Assembly: GCA_001792895.1 (NCBI GenBank)
Contig: MARA01000012.1
Coordinates: 744,001 to 808,000 of the forward strand
Source of the DNA: Lentinus brumalis
Taxonomy: Eukaryota > Basidiomycota > Agaricomycetes > Polyporales > Polyporaceae
Direction of reading: 5' to 3'
DNA: 64,000 bases
In this document: piece by piece, positions 1 to 10,788 of the stretch
Position numbering within the stretch: position 1 is the first letter of the stretch
Layout: each line of letters begins with the position of its first letter
Notes under the pieces: model-generated
Told to the model about the DNA's origin: nothing
The model's database searches: none
Seen by the model: the letters and a program-made list of their open reading frames with translations, nothing else
Position numbers and translations under genes: made by a program

Positions 1-2219
1 ACACAAGCAAGAACAGCGGCCATGGCAGTGACATAGCGAGCGCGCTTGTCAGCAGCACTCTCAGGACGGAGACGATAGTTGATGTCGGGATGTCGGCCAC
101 GGATGTTGGTGTAATGGTCAGGCAGGAGCATAGCAGGGTAGTATGTGGATGAACCAGGCTTGTGACGCCCCTTGAGATCACATGCAGTGCGACACCCTCG
201 GTAACCCTGATGCCCAACCCCTCCGCTGAGATTCACAAGGCCAGTCGTGTCTGCAGTGGCGAAAACCACATAGAGGTTCTGGCGCATGATGCGCTCTGCA
301 AGGGCGTCATAGACGACAAGACCCTCACGCTGAACAGCAGAGATGTGGTAGAATGTGGGAAAGAGGAAGGAGTCCATGAGCTTTGGCTTGTTGGGCCCAG
401 GAATGACACCAGCAGGGAGAACAAACCGCTTCTTGTAGCGATGCTCGGGAGGCAACTCGAAGACGACCCATATCAAGAACCAGCAGTCGGAACCCTTAGA
501 TGCATAAAGCTGAGCACCGTCGATGGAGAGCATGAGGATCATGTCGTCGTCGGTGATGTTCTTCGTAACATCAACCTCGTCAAGGTACAGACGGCCCTGG
601 AAGAGGACGTCGATCTCTGTGACGACACGCCCTTGAGCCAGCACCTCCCTCGTAACATTACGGCGATGCTGCATGAGCTTCGCAGTATCAGGGGAGCTGC
701 GCAGGATTTGGAGCTGTGGACCAACGGGGAATGTGGAGAAGGTGCGACGAGCGACACGCTTTCCGCGTACAGTCACATATCGACTCTTTCTGTCAGGACA
801 TATGGGACAATGCGTGAGTTGGTCGAAGGGACCTGTGTAGGCGATGCAGGTGTTGTAACACATATCGTGTTTGATGGCCTCAATCCCTGTCGCCCGCGCC
901 ATGAGCCTCTTTGTGCGATCGTAACTTGGGACGTCGTCCTCTGGATGAACCCGCATGAATGCTCGGCGATTGTCGCTGTAATTCTCCTCCGAAGCCGCGC
1001 CACGCGCGAGGAACATCTCCAAGCCCATAAGCTCGAGCGGGGCAAGAGGTAATGGAGGGTGGGCGGGGGGATTGCGCATGCGCGCAATCGCGGCAGAGGA
1101 CATGCCCGAGCGCTCGAGTGTCGCCTCGCCAAGCTCATCGACGAAGTCCTTTGCAAGCCGGACATCAGGCAGATGAGGAATGCGAGGAATGCGCTCAGCA
1201 TGACCAACCTCGGGATTCTCTTCCTGAGGTTGCTCGGGCGCGACATGGCGGTACAACGCTGCTCTAGCACGACGCTCAGCGCGTCGGGCAGCCTCTTGTG
1301 CCCGAGCCTGTTCGGCAGTCAGGCCAGGAGGCAGCGGCGGGCGTCGTGGAGGGGACCGCGTTGGCGACCGCGCACGAGACGGGGACCGCGTCGGCAATCG
1401 TCGAGGAGGGGACCGCGTTGGCGACCGTGTCAGCGACCGCGCACGAGACGGGGACCGCGTCGGCAATCGTCGAGGAGGGGACCGCGTTGGCGACCGTGTC
1501 AGCGACCGCGCACGAGACGGGGACCGCGTCGGCAATCGTCGAGGAGGGGACCGCGTTGGCGACCGTGTCAGCGACCGCGCACGAGATGGGGACCGTGTCG
1601 GCGATCGTCGAGGAGGCGACCGTGTCGGCGACCGCGCCCGAGACGGGGAGCGTGTCGGCGACCGCGCACGAGACGGGGAGCGTGTCGGCGACCGCGCACG
1701 AGACGGGGAGCGTGTAGGCGATCGCGCACGAGACGGGGAGCGTGGAGGAGGATGTGGTGCACGGCGAGGAGACGAGGGATCCGAGGAAGGCGATGGCACA
1801 CGCGTGCGCGCGGCGTGGTCCTGTGGACGAGTGGAAGTTAGTTAGTAATCATGCGGATCTACACAGTACAAACGACATACCGCGCTGCGTCGGGGTCGCT
1901 TGGGTGTGCTTGGAGCGGTGGGCGGACTACCCGGAGGACTGTGGACAGGAGCGACCGAGGGCCCCGGTGCACCTGGGGCACCAGGCGGAGGAGTGCGCAT
2001 GGCACCACTCCCAGAAGCTTGGGGAGCTTGCGACGCGGTGCGCGAGAGCCTGGCGAACTCGCTGCGATCCGCGATAAGGCCAGGTGCCATGAATTGGTTC
2101 GCACCCACGCGAAATCGAGCGTGTTTATTGAAAACACTCTGTGTAACGGGTTTGCCGCCATCGCACTTCTCATGACAGTTGCAGAAGTGCGTGTGTTTGG
2201 GGTCGCGGGGTGTGTTCAT
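1..2219 (-). CDS. Plavaka-type (CACTA-group) transposase, 5' part, cut by window edge
   Basis: The gene begins at 2219 (MNTPRD) with a cysteine/histidine-rich N-terminus (CNCHEKCDGG, FNKHARFRVG). A 60-nt GT-AG intron (1880-1821, donor GTATGT, phase 0) follows, then one frame stays open from 1820 to position 1. After the intron comes an RS/RSPTR-rich repeat tract, then the conserved core: R-V-H-P-E-D-D, YNTCIAYTGPF, CPIC, LFQGRLYLDEVD, LMLSIDGAQLY, WFLIWVVFELPPEHRYKK, VLPAGVIPGPNKPKL, and CRTACDLKGRHK close to the window edge. I recognise these as the Plavaka transposase family common in Agaricomycetes. The catalytic core continues outside the window, so intactness cannot be judged. The frame is uninterrupted across all visible sequence, which suggests a young copy. 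Long open frames on the opposite strand are shadows caused by GC-rich codon use. Confidence 0.85.
1330..1745. repeat. Tandem repeats inside the Plavaka gene (69-bp then 30-bp units)
   Basis: Near-identical 69-bp units begin around 1381, 1450 and 1519 (GGGGACCGCGTCGG starts), each encoding a 23-residue Arg/Ser/Pro/Thr unit on the minus strand. From about 1620 to 1740 a shorter 30-bp unit repeats three to four times, encoding the ten-residue pattern RSPTRSPSRA. Both periods are multiples of three, so the copy number can vary without breaking the transposase frame. Confidence 0.85.
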
Positions 2220-2670
2220 AGTGGCCGGGCGGAAGTGGTCGAGCTGGAGCGAGGATACCAGAGAGAGGGAGCCAGGACACGAGAGAGAGAGCGCGAGAGG
2301 GAGAGGACTACAGTGGGAGAGGGACACGATAGACAGCAGGAGAGCGGGAGACGACGAGAGAGCGGGAGAGCGGGAGAGCGGGAGAGCGGGAGAGGGAGAC
2401 TACGAGACAGCGATGCGGCTGGCACGCCGCTGCGGTGCGCTACCTTGCGTGAGGCAGCTACATGAGGTTGGTACGCGTGCAGTACTTAGCAGACCAAGCG
2501 CAGATTGAGCGCAAGTCAATGCGGGTTTGGAAGCGCCCGTGGCCGCAGAACTGATCGCACTCAAGACAGAATTGTTTGCATTGGAGGCGAAAATTAGAAG
2601 ACACACGTCCAAAATTGAGCGAACTGGTCGCATCTTGTGTGGAACATCCCTCCACTTTCTGTCTGGCTAC
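2220..2670. other. Intergenic, with GA-rich low-complexity tract
   Basis: Positions 2245-2405 are a purine-rich tract dominated by GAGAGAGAGCG and GGGAGAGC units. It lies just upstream of the Plavaka start codon and may hold its promoter or 5' end. I see no coding features in 2410-2670. Confidence 0.6.
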
Positions 2671-3780
2671 CTAGGGATATCGGTGGCTACGGGAGGATAT
2701 GCCGGGATACCGGAATATACTCTGTCGGTTCTCACTGGGAATCAGAGTTGAGACTGCGCAAGTGATGTGTAGACTGCTCAGGATCAAGTCTGGGATCGCC
2801 AACCGGGTCTTCACCCCGGCGACGGCGAGGTCGAGACGGCGATGCTGACCCGGAGTGTAGCTCTTCCAGTCCTCGAGGATCGCCTTCCACACCCAGCAAC
2901 CCTCCGAGCGCACGAAGGTTCCGGGATACGCCAAGAGGCTTTCCGGGAAGCGGTTCCCCTCGAGAGTGGTAATCCGTAAGGGGAAGCCATCGTTGATGCT
3001 CCGCGTACAGAAGTCCAGCATGTCCTCCAGGATCGCCCGTCTCTGCTCCGGAGTGCCGGGGGCGGGTTCCAAAGGGGTCTGAACCGGAAAGAACGCTAAG
3101 TGGTCCATACCCGCGGGACGTCGTAATGAACCGCGAAGAGCTGGCCGGTGTACTGCGGGAGCTGCTGGGCGAACGCGCGGTGGATCTCGTCGCGCACGGG
3201 CGCATTCTGTTCCCATAGGTGCTCCTGCGTGCGTGCGTACGCGTCCAGATCGTGGAAGGTCTGGGAGACTACCGCAAAGCGCGTGGCGGGGCTACGGTGC
3301 TTCTGCGTATCGGAGGAGGTCGTCCGGCAGCGCATAGCGACGCGGAGGAGCATAGGGAGCTCGGAGAACGGCACGTCCGGATTCGCGTCGCGCTGGAGTT
3401 GTCGTTGTACGCTGACGATCATCCGGAGGGCCCACTCGTGCGCATCCAGGAAGTCTTGAAAGTCTCGCGAGAACGTCGCAAAGGACGTGTAGCCGTAGCG
3501 AGCCACTGACGCAGGATGCTGAGCAGTGTTGGCTCGACACGTTGATCTACACATGTCTCGAAGGTCAGATATGTGCGTGCAACATGTTTGCCCAGATCAC
3601 CTACTTGTGACGGGGCCAATGGGCCTTCTGGCATTGAGTGCTGCAGTAGAACGCAGCGGAGCAGGCGCCGCATTTCATCAGCCTCGCGCCGGCTGGCGGG
3701 GCCTTGAGGCACGTGTTGCAGCGGCCCAAAGGGTCAGCTCTGCGGACCGTGTCCGCCACCAGCACCTCGTAGGAGTCCAT
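2671..3780 (-). CDS. MYND zinc-finger protein (copy 1), with one-base frame break
   Basis: Exon 1 (3780-3605) encodes a complete MYND finger: C-NTC spacing, then MKCGACSAAFYCS, CQKAHWPRHK. It ends in phase 2 after 'CAC AA', exactly where the other MYND copies in this window are split. A 58-nt intron (3604-3547) leads to exon 2 from 3546 (VARYGYTSF, FQDFLDAHEWALRM, LDAYAR). At about 3115-3117 the frame breaks inside GTCCCGCGGG and resumes one frame over with FFPVQTPLEP, EQRRAILEDM, FCTRSI and DWKSYTPGQHRR, ending near 2671. Alignment to copy 5 (26194) needs only one extra base, so this is a sequencing deletion or a very recent mutation. MYND fingers bind proline-rich peptides. The rest of this fungal family has no known activity. 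An in-frame ATG at 3831 is an alternative start. Confidence 0.75.
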
Positions 3781-3929
3781 GAGTTGCAGGTGTGCTGCGT
3801 CTGAGAGGGGCGAAGGTGCGATTGGGTGCAAGAGCGAGTTGAGGAACGCTTACCGTAGCACCACGGATACAAGGGGCTGATCTTGCGGAGAATCATCAAC
3901 CTGTTCTCAGCATTCCCCACGACTGTCCT

Positions 3930-4940
3930 ATTCATTCCCTCGCATGTCATATGGGATTGCCATGTCAGGAAGCATCCCCTCGCGCTCGACACCTGTAACG
4001 GTCCAGACGCTGATCACCGGCCGTCCTCGCGGCGTCATATGGCATCCCATATGGAGACGACAGCAGCGTGCCCATCTCGTCGACAGAGTAAAACAATTGG
4101 TCGCTGATTGATAGAAGCCATCCTGCGATACGAGAACGGAAACGCGACTCGTTTTGTGTAGAACGCTGAGGATCAAGTGTGGGATCGGTATCCGCACCGA
4201 CTCCTGCAAGACGTGTGTGGCGCCCCAGAAGTTGACCCAAAGTTTGATCTGGACGCGGAGCGTTGGCGTAGCTCTTTCTAGTCCTCGAACACCGCCTGAG
4301 GTTCAGCGCCGCTCCGAACGCACAAACGTTCAGGATAAGCCGACATGGTGAAGGCATTCCCCAATATCTGCATCCGCATGGCGGCGGCATGGGTAAGCCG
4401 TGGTCGATGCTCCGCGTGCAGAAGTCCGCCATGTCCTCGAGTATCGGTCGCTGCTGCTCTGCGGTGCCCGGAGCTGCTGCCTTGGCAGATGTACCGTGGA
4501 CACAGACTGTTGACACACGAGCTCGCTCTTGCTGGCGTATGCGTCCAAAATCTTCGAACGTCTGAGAGACTGGTGCGAAGCGAGTGGCGGGATCACAGTG
4601 CTTATGCGTATCGGAATGGGTCGCCTGGCAGCGAAGGCGGAAGCGGAGAAGTCTAGGCACGTCGCGATTTGCGTCGCGAAGCTATCGCTGTACGCTTACG
4701 AGCATACGGATATTCCAAAAATGTGCTTCCATAGCATCCCAGCCCGGCGAGAAGGTCTGGTTATCCTCGTACTTCAGTATATGCGAGAGTAGAATTGCCC
4801 CAGATCACGTACTTGTGACGACGCCACTCGGCCTTCTGGCATTCGACGCTACAATAGAAGGCAGTGGAGCAGCCACCACATTTCCTCCGCTTCATGCTGG
4901 CCGTTTCGCGCTAGGAACACTTGTTGCAGTGTCGTAAAGC
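3930..4940 (-). pseudogene. Decayed MYND zinc-finger gene (copy 2)
   Basis: The finger remnant reads KCGGCSTAFYCS, CQKAEWRRHK at about 4880-4810, but an in-frame TAG lies just before the second half (near 4912). The body at 4660-3965 keeps LLRFRLRCQ, SDTHKH, PATRFAPVSQTF, ILEDMADFCTRSI. It then shifts frame and loses the FPGTFVRS/WTW block. Its closest relative is copy 4 (24230-25211). The similarity continues into the 3' tail (LILSVL, VSVLVSQD) and past the stop, matching sequence at 25755-26110. No functional product is expected. Confidence 0.75.
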
Positions 4941-5157
4941 GTCCCTGCAGTCTGACTTCCGCATGATTGCCTCGTAACTGGTCCAGTCCATGATACGCAG
5001 TGGTGAGATGGAGTTGAGGTCGTGCAGGCGCTGGACCCAAACTCCGAATGCAACATTCAATATCCAGACTCAGGCCTATGCCTGTCCGCTGGTGTCTCAT
5101 GTCTGAGAAACTGCGAGAGCAGAAGACGCGTGTAGATTAGACGACTACCTCCGGAGA

Positions 5158-5643
5158 CTAGTTGCCGTCGAAGCGGAAGACCTCCTCAAGGTCCTGCAGG
5201 GATGCATATCAGCCTCGACGCGGGGACGACAGTGCTCGTAACATACCTGCCACCAAGGCACCGCACCCCCACTGCCAGTTGCGCCCTCGACGAAGCTCTC
5301 CTGCATACCGTCGGTCACCTTCCACCAGCGCTGCGTCTCGGGGTCCTCCGCGATCCCGCGCATGTCGGCGTCATAGTCCGAGCCGGTGTACTTGAAGTTG
5401 GCGATGAGCAGCTGGAGCGGCGGGTGGTAGTGGATGGAGTAGTCGACGATGTGGTGCCTCTCGAGTGCCGCAAGGACCCCCGGCCAGACGGCGGCGTGGA
5501 TCTGCTTGTACTCTGCCTCCGCCTCGGGCTTCAGCTGTATGATCGTGTGAACGAGATCAGCACGTCGTCTGCGTCGTCGTGCGACAGTGGCAGGTACGAA
5601 CCTTGATGATTTGGCAAACGCGTTTCGTGTGTGGCACAGACAT
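5158..5643 (-). CDS. L-rhamnose mutarotase-like (RhaM/DUF718) protein
   Basis: Three exons: 5643-5602, 5534-5247 and 5193-5158, with introns of 67 and 53 nt, both GT-AG and phase 0. The product is 121 aa, starting MSVPHTKRVCQIIK. It carries the family pattern of bacterial RhaM: VCQIIKLKPE near the start, EYKQIHAAVWPGV (with the conserved His), VDYSIHYHPP, LIANFKY and RWWKVTDGMQ. RhaM interconverts alpha and beta anomers of L-rhamnose. Many fungi carry this domain as a small cytosolic protein, and its substrate there is inferred, not proven. Length fits the family (about 105-120 aa). It is transcribed away from the Rab11 gene. Confidence 0.85.
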
Positions 5644-5699
5644 CGTTGGGGGACACAAGGCTGTTTCCAGAGGCACTCTCAGCCTACAATCATGGCGTC

Positions 5700-6120
5700 C
5701 GCATTCGTAACCTCCAGCGAGAATCCCCGCGGTCCGACGCTCCGCACATACTGGACATCCGGGTTGCAGCCGGGTTCCTGTTGCTCATTATGAAGGCCTC
5801 GAGGATGTCCGTGCGTTCCCATGAACAAAATCTTGCACATAGCTCTTCGCGCTCCTCCCATGACAATCAAAACTCGATGATAGATTCGAAGTCGTGCATC
5901 AAGCCTCCAGGGATGATCAATCCGCCAGAACGAGTGTCAGACCGCTGGAAGGTGCGCCAGAGATGCGCTGAGGCCCATCGTTCGCGTCGAACGAGCTGCA
6001 CGGCGGGCAGTACACGTTGCGAAGGATCAGCCAGGATAGATACGGCAGAGCGAGGACATCGTCGAGAACGGTGGCCAAGTCGACCACGTCGCTGCATATT
6101 CTACGCGCGGCTGTGAATTC
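5700..6120 (-). other. Upstream stretch with a coding-like fragment
   Basis: Between the mutarotase start (5643) and the Rab11 start (6248), the minus strand holds an open stretch of about 130 codons. It includes LALPYLSWLILRNVYCPP and ends near 5680. A run like 'LILRNVYC' resembles the leucine-rich part of basidiomycete F-box proteins, but there is no F-box, no convincing start and no splice structure. I treat it as a possible fragment only. The interval must also hold the two divergent promoters. Confidence 0.25.
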
Positions 6121-6247
6121 GAACTCCGCCAGTTACATCCCGCACGACTCGCCTTGCATCCCAACCACATCCGCCGTCTGCCCTCGCCCTCCCGCCCGCT
6201 TCTGACGACCTTTTACACCTCTTTTACGACACTTTTGACCATTCGAC

Positions 6248-7344
6248 ATGGCTGAGGGAAGCAACTTCGACTACTTGTTCAAGGTGCGTGCGCCGCAGCC
6301 CAGGAAAGCGAGAATGGGACATTGATTGGTCCCTGCTTGCTCGCATAGGTCGTCCTGATTGGAGACTCGGGTGTCGGAAAGTCGTACGTGGCCTTTGGTT
6401 TCTGTTCGCGATGCTCCATACTTAATCGCCTGCTCTTCGACTAGTAACCGTACGTGTTCGCCGCAGGAGAGTGGGTAGATCGGAGAGTCTGACGCAAGCA
6501 TCCCCGCAGTGCTCTCGCGATTCACTCGCAACGAGTTCAACCTGGAGACGAAGTCGACCATTGGCGTCGAATTCGCCACCCGGTCGATCAACGTGGACGG
6601 AAAGACGTTGAAAGCACAGATCTGGGATACTGGTGAGTCCTACGTGCCAGCACTTGCATCTCTCTCTCCTCCATTCTTCCCTTCCCCTTGAAGTCACCCG
6701 CTGACCTCGCGATCTACAGCTGGTCAGGAACGTTATCGCGCCATCACCGCTGCGTGAGTATATATCCTGCCAATATGCGGGATGAAGCTGATCTTGGGGA
6801 CCTCTTGGTGCAGGTACTACCGCGGCGCAGTCGGCGCACTCCTCGTCTACGATATCTCCAAGCACGCAACGTACGTGAACGTAACGCGGTGGCTGAAGGA
6901 GCTCCGCGACCACGCGGACTCGAACATCGTCATCATGCTCGTTGGAAACAAGAGCGATTTGAAGCACCTCCGGGCAGTCCCCACGGAGGAGGCGAAGGCA
7001 TTCGCAGGTGCGTTTCTCTCCCCGCGTCTGCATGCCCATGATCACTGACGGCCATCTCCGTGTACGTGCAGCTGAGAACGGCCTCTCTTTCATCGAGACG
7101 TCTGCGCTGGACGCATCCAACGTCGAGTCGGCCTTCCAGACAATCCTGACTGGTGCGTCTTTCTTGCGATCCTCCCCTGGGCTGGGAGCCCCGAGCTCAC
7201 ATATGCGCCCCAGATATCTACCGTATCGTCTCGAGCAAATCGCTCGAACAGTCAGATGACCCTATCAAACCCACCTCCGGCGACACCATCACCGTCAGCC
7301 ACAGCGTCGACGCGCCCTCCAACCAGGGCGGCAAGTGCTGCTGA
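6248..7344 (+). CDS. YPT31: Rab11/Ypt31-type small GTPase
   Basis: Eight exons (6248-6283, 6349-6383, 6445-6449, 6510-6632, 6720-6753, 6814-7007, 7072-7152, 7214-7344) give 212 aa with all phases closing. Motifs in order: P-loop GDSGVGKS, switch I with [27 protein letters not shown] and the C-terminal GGKCC di-cysteine for geranylgeranylation. The Rab11 call rests on the N-terminus ([19 protein letters not shown]) and [13 protein letters not shown]. It controls traffic between trans-Golgi, recycling endosomes and the plasma membrane or hyphal tip. Exon 3 is only five bases (TAACC) and splits the codons just after the P-loop serine. Automated gene callers will probably miss it. Confidence 0.95.
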
Positions 7345-7828
7345 GCGGTTCGGGATTTCTAGCTCGCGCTCCCCCCGCCGGGGTGGATGGCTGAGCTGTG
7401 GGGAGAGGTATTGGAGGGGAACATCAAGAGGCGTCCCGATTCCCCCGACGTTCGCGCCTTCCTTTCCAGTCCCCTAGGCCTCGTGCATACGTCTACATAC
7501 GTGCCTCTGTTGTAATTATCTTCTTTCTTCGCTTGTTCTGGCTGCCCGGCGTGCGGTTGGTGTATGCTCCTTGTTGTTGGTTCCGTTGTTACTGTACATA
7601 TCAGGTTCTGGATAAATAAATAGAGGAGCACGGGGACAGTTTTCTTAAATCCGACGGTTACATGCTCAGTTGCGAGGTGTCAGTGAGCCATGCAAGCGCA
7701 TGCCCCTCAGAGAGGATGGGAATCCTTTCAGCACGTACAATAAGTAACAGTATGAGAATGAGAGCATACTCGTAAAGCAACCGATGGGCAGAGCCTTCCA
7801 TTCGGCCTGCCACGACAGCATACAGCGA
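7345..7828. other. Intergenic between converging Rab11 and CWC22
   Basis: 3' flanks of two convergent genes. AATAAATA at 7613-7620 is a plausible poly(A) signal for the Rab11 transcript. Nothing else is seen. Confidence 0.5.
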
Positions 7829-10588
7829 TCAATTGCGGCCACCATACCTCTCGCGCGACAACGACCTCCGCCTCCGGTCCCTCTCCCTGTCGTAGTCTCG
7901 ATCCCGCGAGTCGTCCCGTCTCCTGCCATAGTCCTTGCCCCCGCTCCGACGAGGGGGCGAAATCGACCTCGATCGTGACCGGCGACCGCCACCATTGCGA
8001 GACCGGGGAGGTGGGGATATCGAAGGCGGCGGCGAGCGTGCGCGCTTCTTATCCCTATCGTAGTCCCGATCGCGGTCGCCGCGGCGGTCGGGCGTATAGT
8101 CCCGCCGGCGAGGCGGAGAGCGTCGACGGGGAGGAGAGTCGTGGCGGGAACGCGAGCGCGAGCGGTCGTCTCTGCGGTACCGTGGTGGCGGCGAGGGAGA
8201 GCCGCGCCTGTCCCGGCGCGGAGGCGTGCGCGAGTCGTCGCGTCGCTTTCTGGGCCGGCGCGAGTCATCCGAATCATCCGAGTCAGACGAGCTAGAGTCA
8301 GACGAGTCTGAGTCTGAGGAGTCGTCCGAGTCCGAGTCTGAGCTATCGGAATCTGAAGAGGACTCGGCTTCGAGCATGGCGCGACGCTGCTCCATGATGA
8401 GGCGGGGGGCGTTCTGAGCGTCATAACGTTGAGCATCAAGGTGTATTATGACCAAGACAGAAGGACAACGTACCTTCAGATGCTCACGCATTTCCTCGGT
8501 GACGGCACCCAGACCGATGGAGGTGAAGTAGTTGATGGCGAAGCGCGTGTCCTTGGGGTTGTCCATGGGGAACATCCCGCGGCACGACATCCTGACCTCG
8601 GGATCCTTAAATCGCTCCGCGACAGTCTTCAGGCCCATGCTCTCCGTGATCTCGGTGAACAGGATCTTGATGAAGATACGAGAACTAGACGTCGTGTCGT
8701 CCTCCGTGAGCTTAATGCAGTCGAACACATTCCACGAGATAGCGTCGGTGGCCAGTAGGTGGCCAAAGAAGCGTGCGATGTTCCGCAGGCGGTTGGTCTC
8801 GTATCGATGGATGGTCTCGTAGTACTCCCGGAATGCTTGCTCAAAGCAGTCGAACCAGACCCGGTTAAGCCTGCAGAACCGTTCACCAATCAAGCCGTAG
8901 AAGGTGGAATACGACCGCTCCTGAGAGCAACATTCGATGATCATCTTGCACATCTCGATCTACGCGAGTCGGTCAGACATATAGCTCGAAGACAAGGATA
9001 GCAAGCGCACCTCTTGACCCTCCTTGATTTGCACCTTGAGAAGTTTGTGCACGGCCTCCTCATAGTTGAGCGCATTCATGATCGTCAAGTAGATAACTCG
9101 GCGCAGGTTGATCAGGTTCGTCTGCGTTTTGTCCTCAATCCCTTGCTTTTCCTCGACAGCTAGATGTATGTCAGTACACTGAATGGACGTCTTAAGGACG
9201 GTCACTTGCCTTCGTCATCCTCCTCTTCTTCTTCTGACGACTCTTCAGACCCCGACTCCTCATCTGATGTCTCACCAAGAATTTCACTCTTGATCACCTT
9301 ATACTTCTCCTCGTTTTCGAGGTAATTGGGATCGAACTTGAAGATGTCTAAACGTGCGATATTAGCCATGAGAAGGAAGAGAGTATACCAATGAACTCAC
9401 TGAGCCCCTCCTGCACCTGCAACTCCTCGTCCAGCTGTATCTGATGCGTGATCTGCTCGTCCTCCTCGACGAGGTCCAGACCCTCCGGGATGATGGGGTT
9501 GTCCTTGTACTTGTCCTTCCGCACCTGCATGAGGACCTCAATCATGTACTGTACACGATGACTGATTGCGCCCTCATTGAGAACTGCACGGAAGCGCTCG
9601 TACACGAAGGCATTCCCCTTCGGAGAGTTCTCTTGCAGGAAAGCGCCGACCTCCCGCATGAACCCAACCGCGATCTCGATGGAGTCGTCAGCGGGACGTT
9701 CCAGGAGCAATGCAAGAATCTCCAGGGCAATGATCTCGTGGGCGACGCCCTGATTGACGAGGTGGGCGATGAACGTGGTGGTGGAGTGGCAGACAATCTG
9801 CACAGACGTCAGTAAGACACAGCGATTCCGGGATAGCCTGTGACACACCTTGTCATTCCGTTTATACGCACGACGGAATTGGCTGATTAGTCGAGTCAGA
9901 ACTAGCTCTCCAACCATGGGCAACTTCGTGTTGATGATCGCCACGAGAGCGGCAAAGACTGGGGTAAACGGCAGACTGGCAGCCTGGGCTTTCATGACAC
10001 TCCTCGCGAAGAGTCCTTGGCCACGGATGAGGTTCTCTTGGAAGAGCTCGGGGACGACGTGCTTGATGTTCGCGACGTTGACTCGATTGACGATACCGGT
10101 GATTGACTTGCGGAGGGCGTCCCAGGTGATCCTCTGGTATTCCGCGCTGGCCTTGTCCTTCGACGCCGCCTCCTGCATTGCACGGAGTCGAGCAGGGGGC
10201 ATATACACACCACCAGAACGCGTGCTTGTGAGTTTGGCGAACTCGGCCGCAGCGTCGAACTCGGGCTGCTTCTCCTTTTTGCCATCCTTCTCCTTCTCCA
10301 ACTTCTCCAGCTCCTTCTCCGCCAGCCGCGCAGCTAGCTGCCTCTCGCGTTCCGCCCGACGTGCAGGGTCAACGTCGGCTACTCTTGGTACGTCCAGGCG
10401 ACGAGAAGGAGGGGGTGACAGTGACCTGCGTCGACTTGACGGTGGCTGCTCCGAGTGCTCCGGAGACCGCGACCTTTGTACCATATTTGAATGGTTATTG
10501 TCAGGAAACATGGCATGCAAACATACCTCTTCCTCTTCTGCAGTCCATCCGAAGGCGAAGTGGGCATTATAGCGGTCGCGGTGGCCAT
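7829..10588 (-). CDS. CWC22: Pre-mRNA-splicing factor CWC22 (MIF4G + MA3 domains, RS tail)
   Basis: Seven exons: 10588-10527, 10473-9849, 9797-9401, 9347-9210, 9159-9011, 8959-8474 and 8413-7829, giving 813 aa. After a basic, RS-rich N-terminus comes the MIF4G domain ([46 protein letters not shown]). Then follow an acidic linker ([10 protein letters not shown]), the MA3 domain ([41 protein letters not shown]) and a long Ser/Asp then Arg/Ser tail. CWC22 is an essential spliceosome component. In animals it hands eIF4A3 to the exon-junction complex. The intron at 9209-9160 uses a GC donor (GCAAGT) with a normal AG acceptor; only this choice keeps the frame. The gene is divergent from the metallo-beta-lactamase, with about 200 bp between start codons. 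Confidence 0.95.
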
Positions 10589-10788
10589 CGTGGTCGTCGT
10601 GGAAGTCAGAGAGCACGCAGCGCCGAGCGTCCACCCCGGCGCTCTTCTGAAGTTTGATTACGTAATGGCCCATGCTGAGCCGCTTCTCCGCATTTGGTAA
10701 CCTCTGTAGGAGGCTCAAGCGCTCACCTCCAACTTGAAAGCTTCACCAGTACTGCAACAACCAACAACCGACTGGATTCAGTGCTATC

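Noticed and set aside
162..1052. Long plus-strand open frame of 296 codons
   Set aside because: It lies opposite the Plavaka core, which has strong family motifs on the minus strand; no motif in the plus frame.
1298..1717. Regular repeat array that might suggest a CRISPR
   Set aside because: The units are contiguous in-frame tandem repeats with no unique spacers, in a eukaryotic coding gene.
9850..10572. Plus-strand frame of 240 codons opposite CWC22
   Set aside because: Shadow of the MIF4G-coding strand; no motif or splice support.
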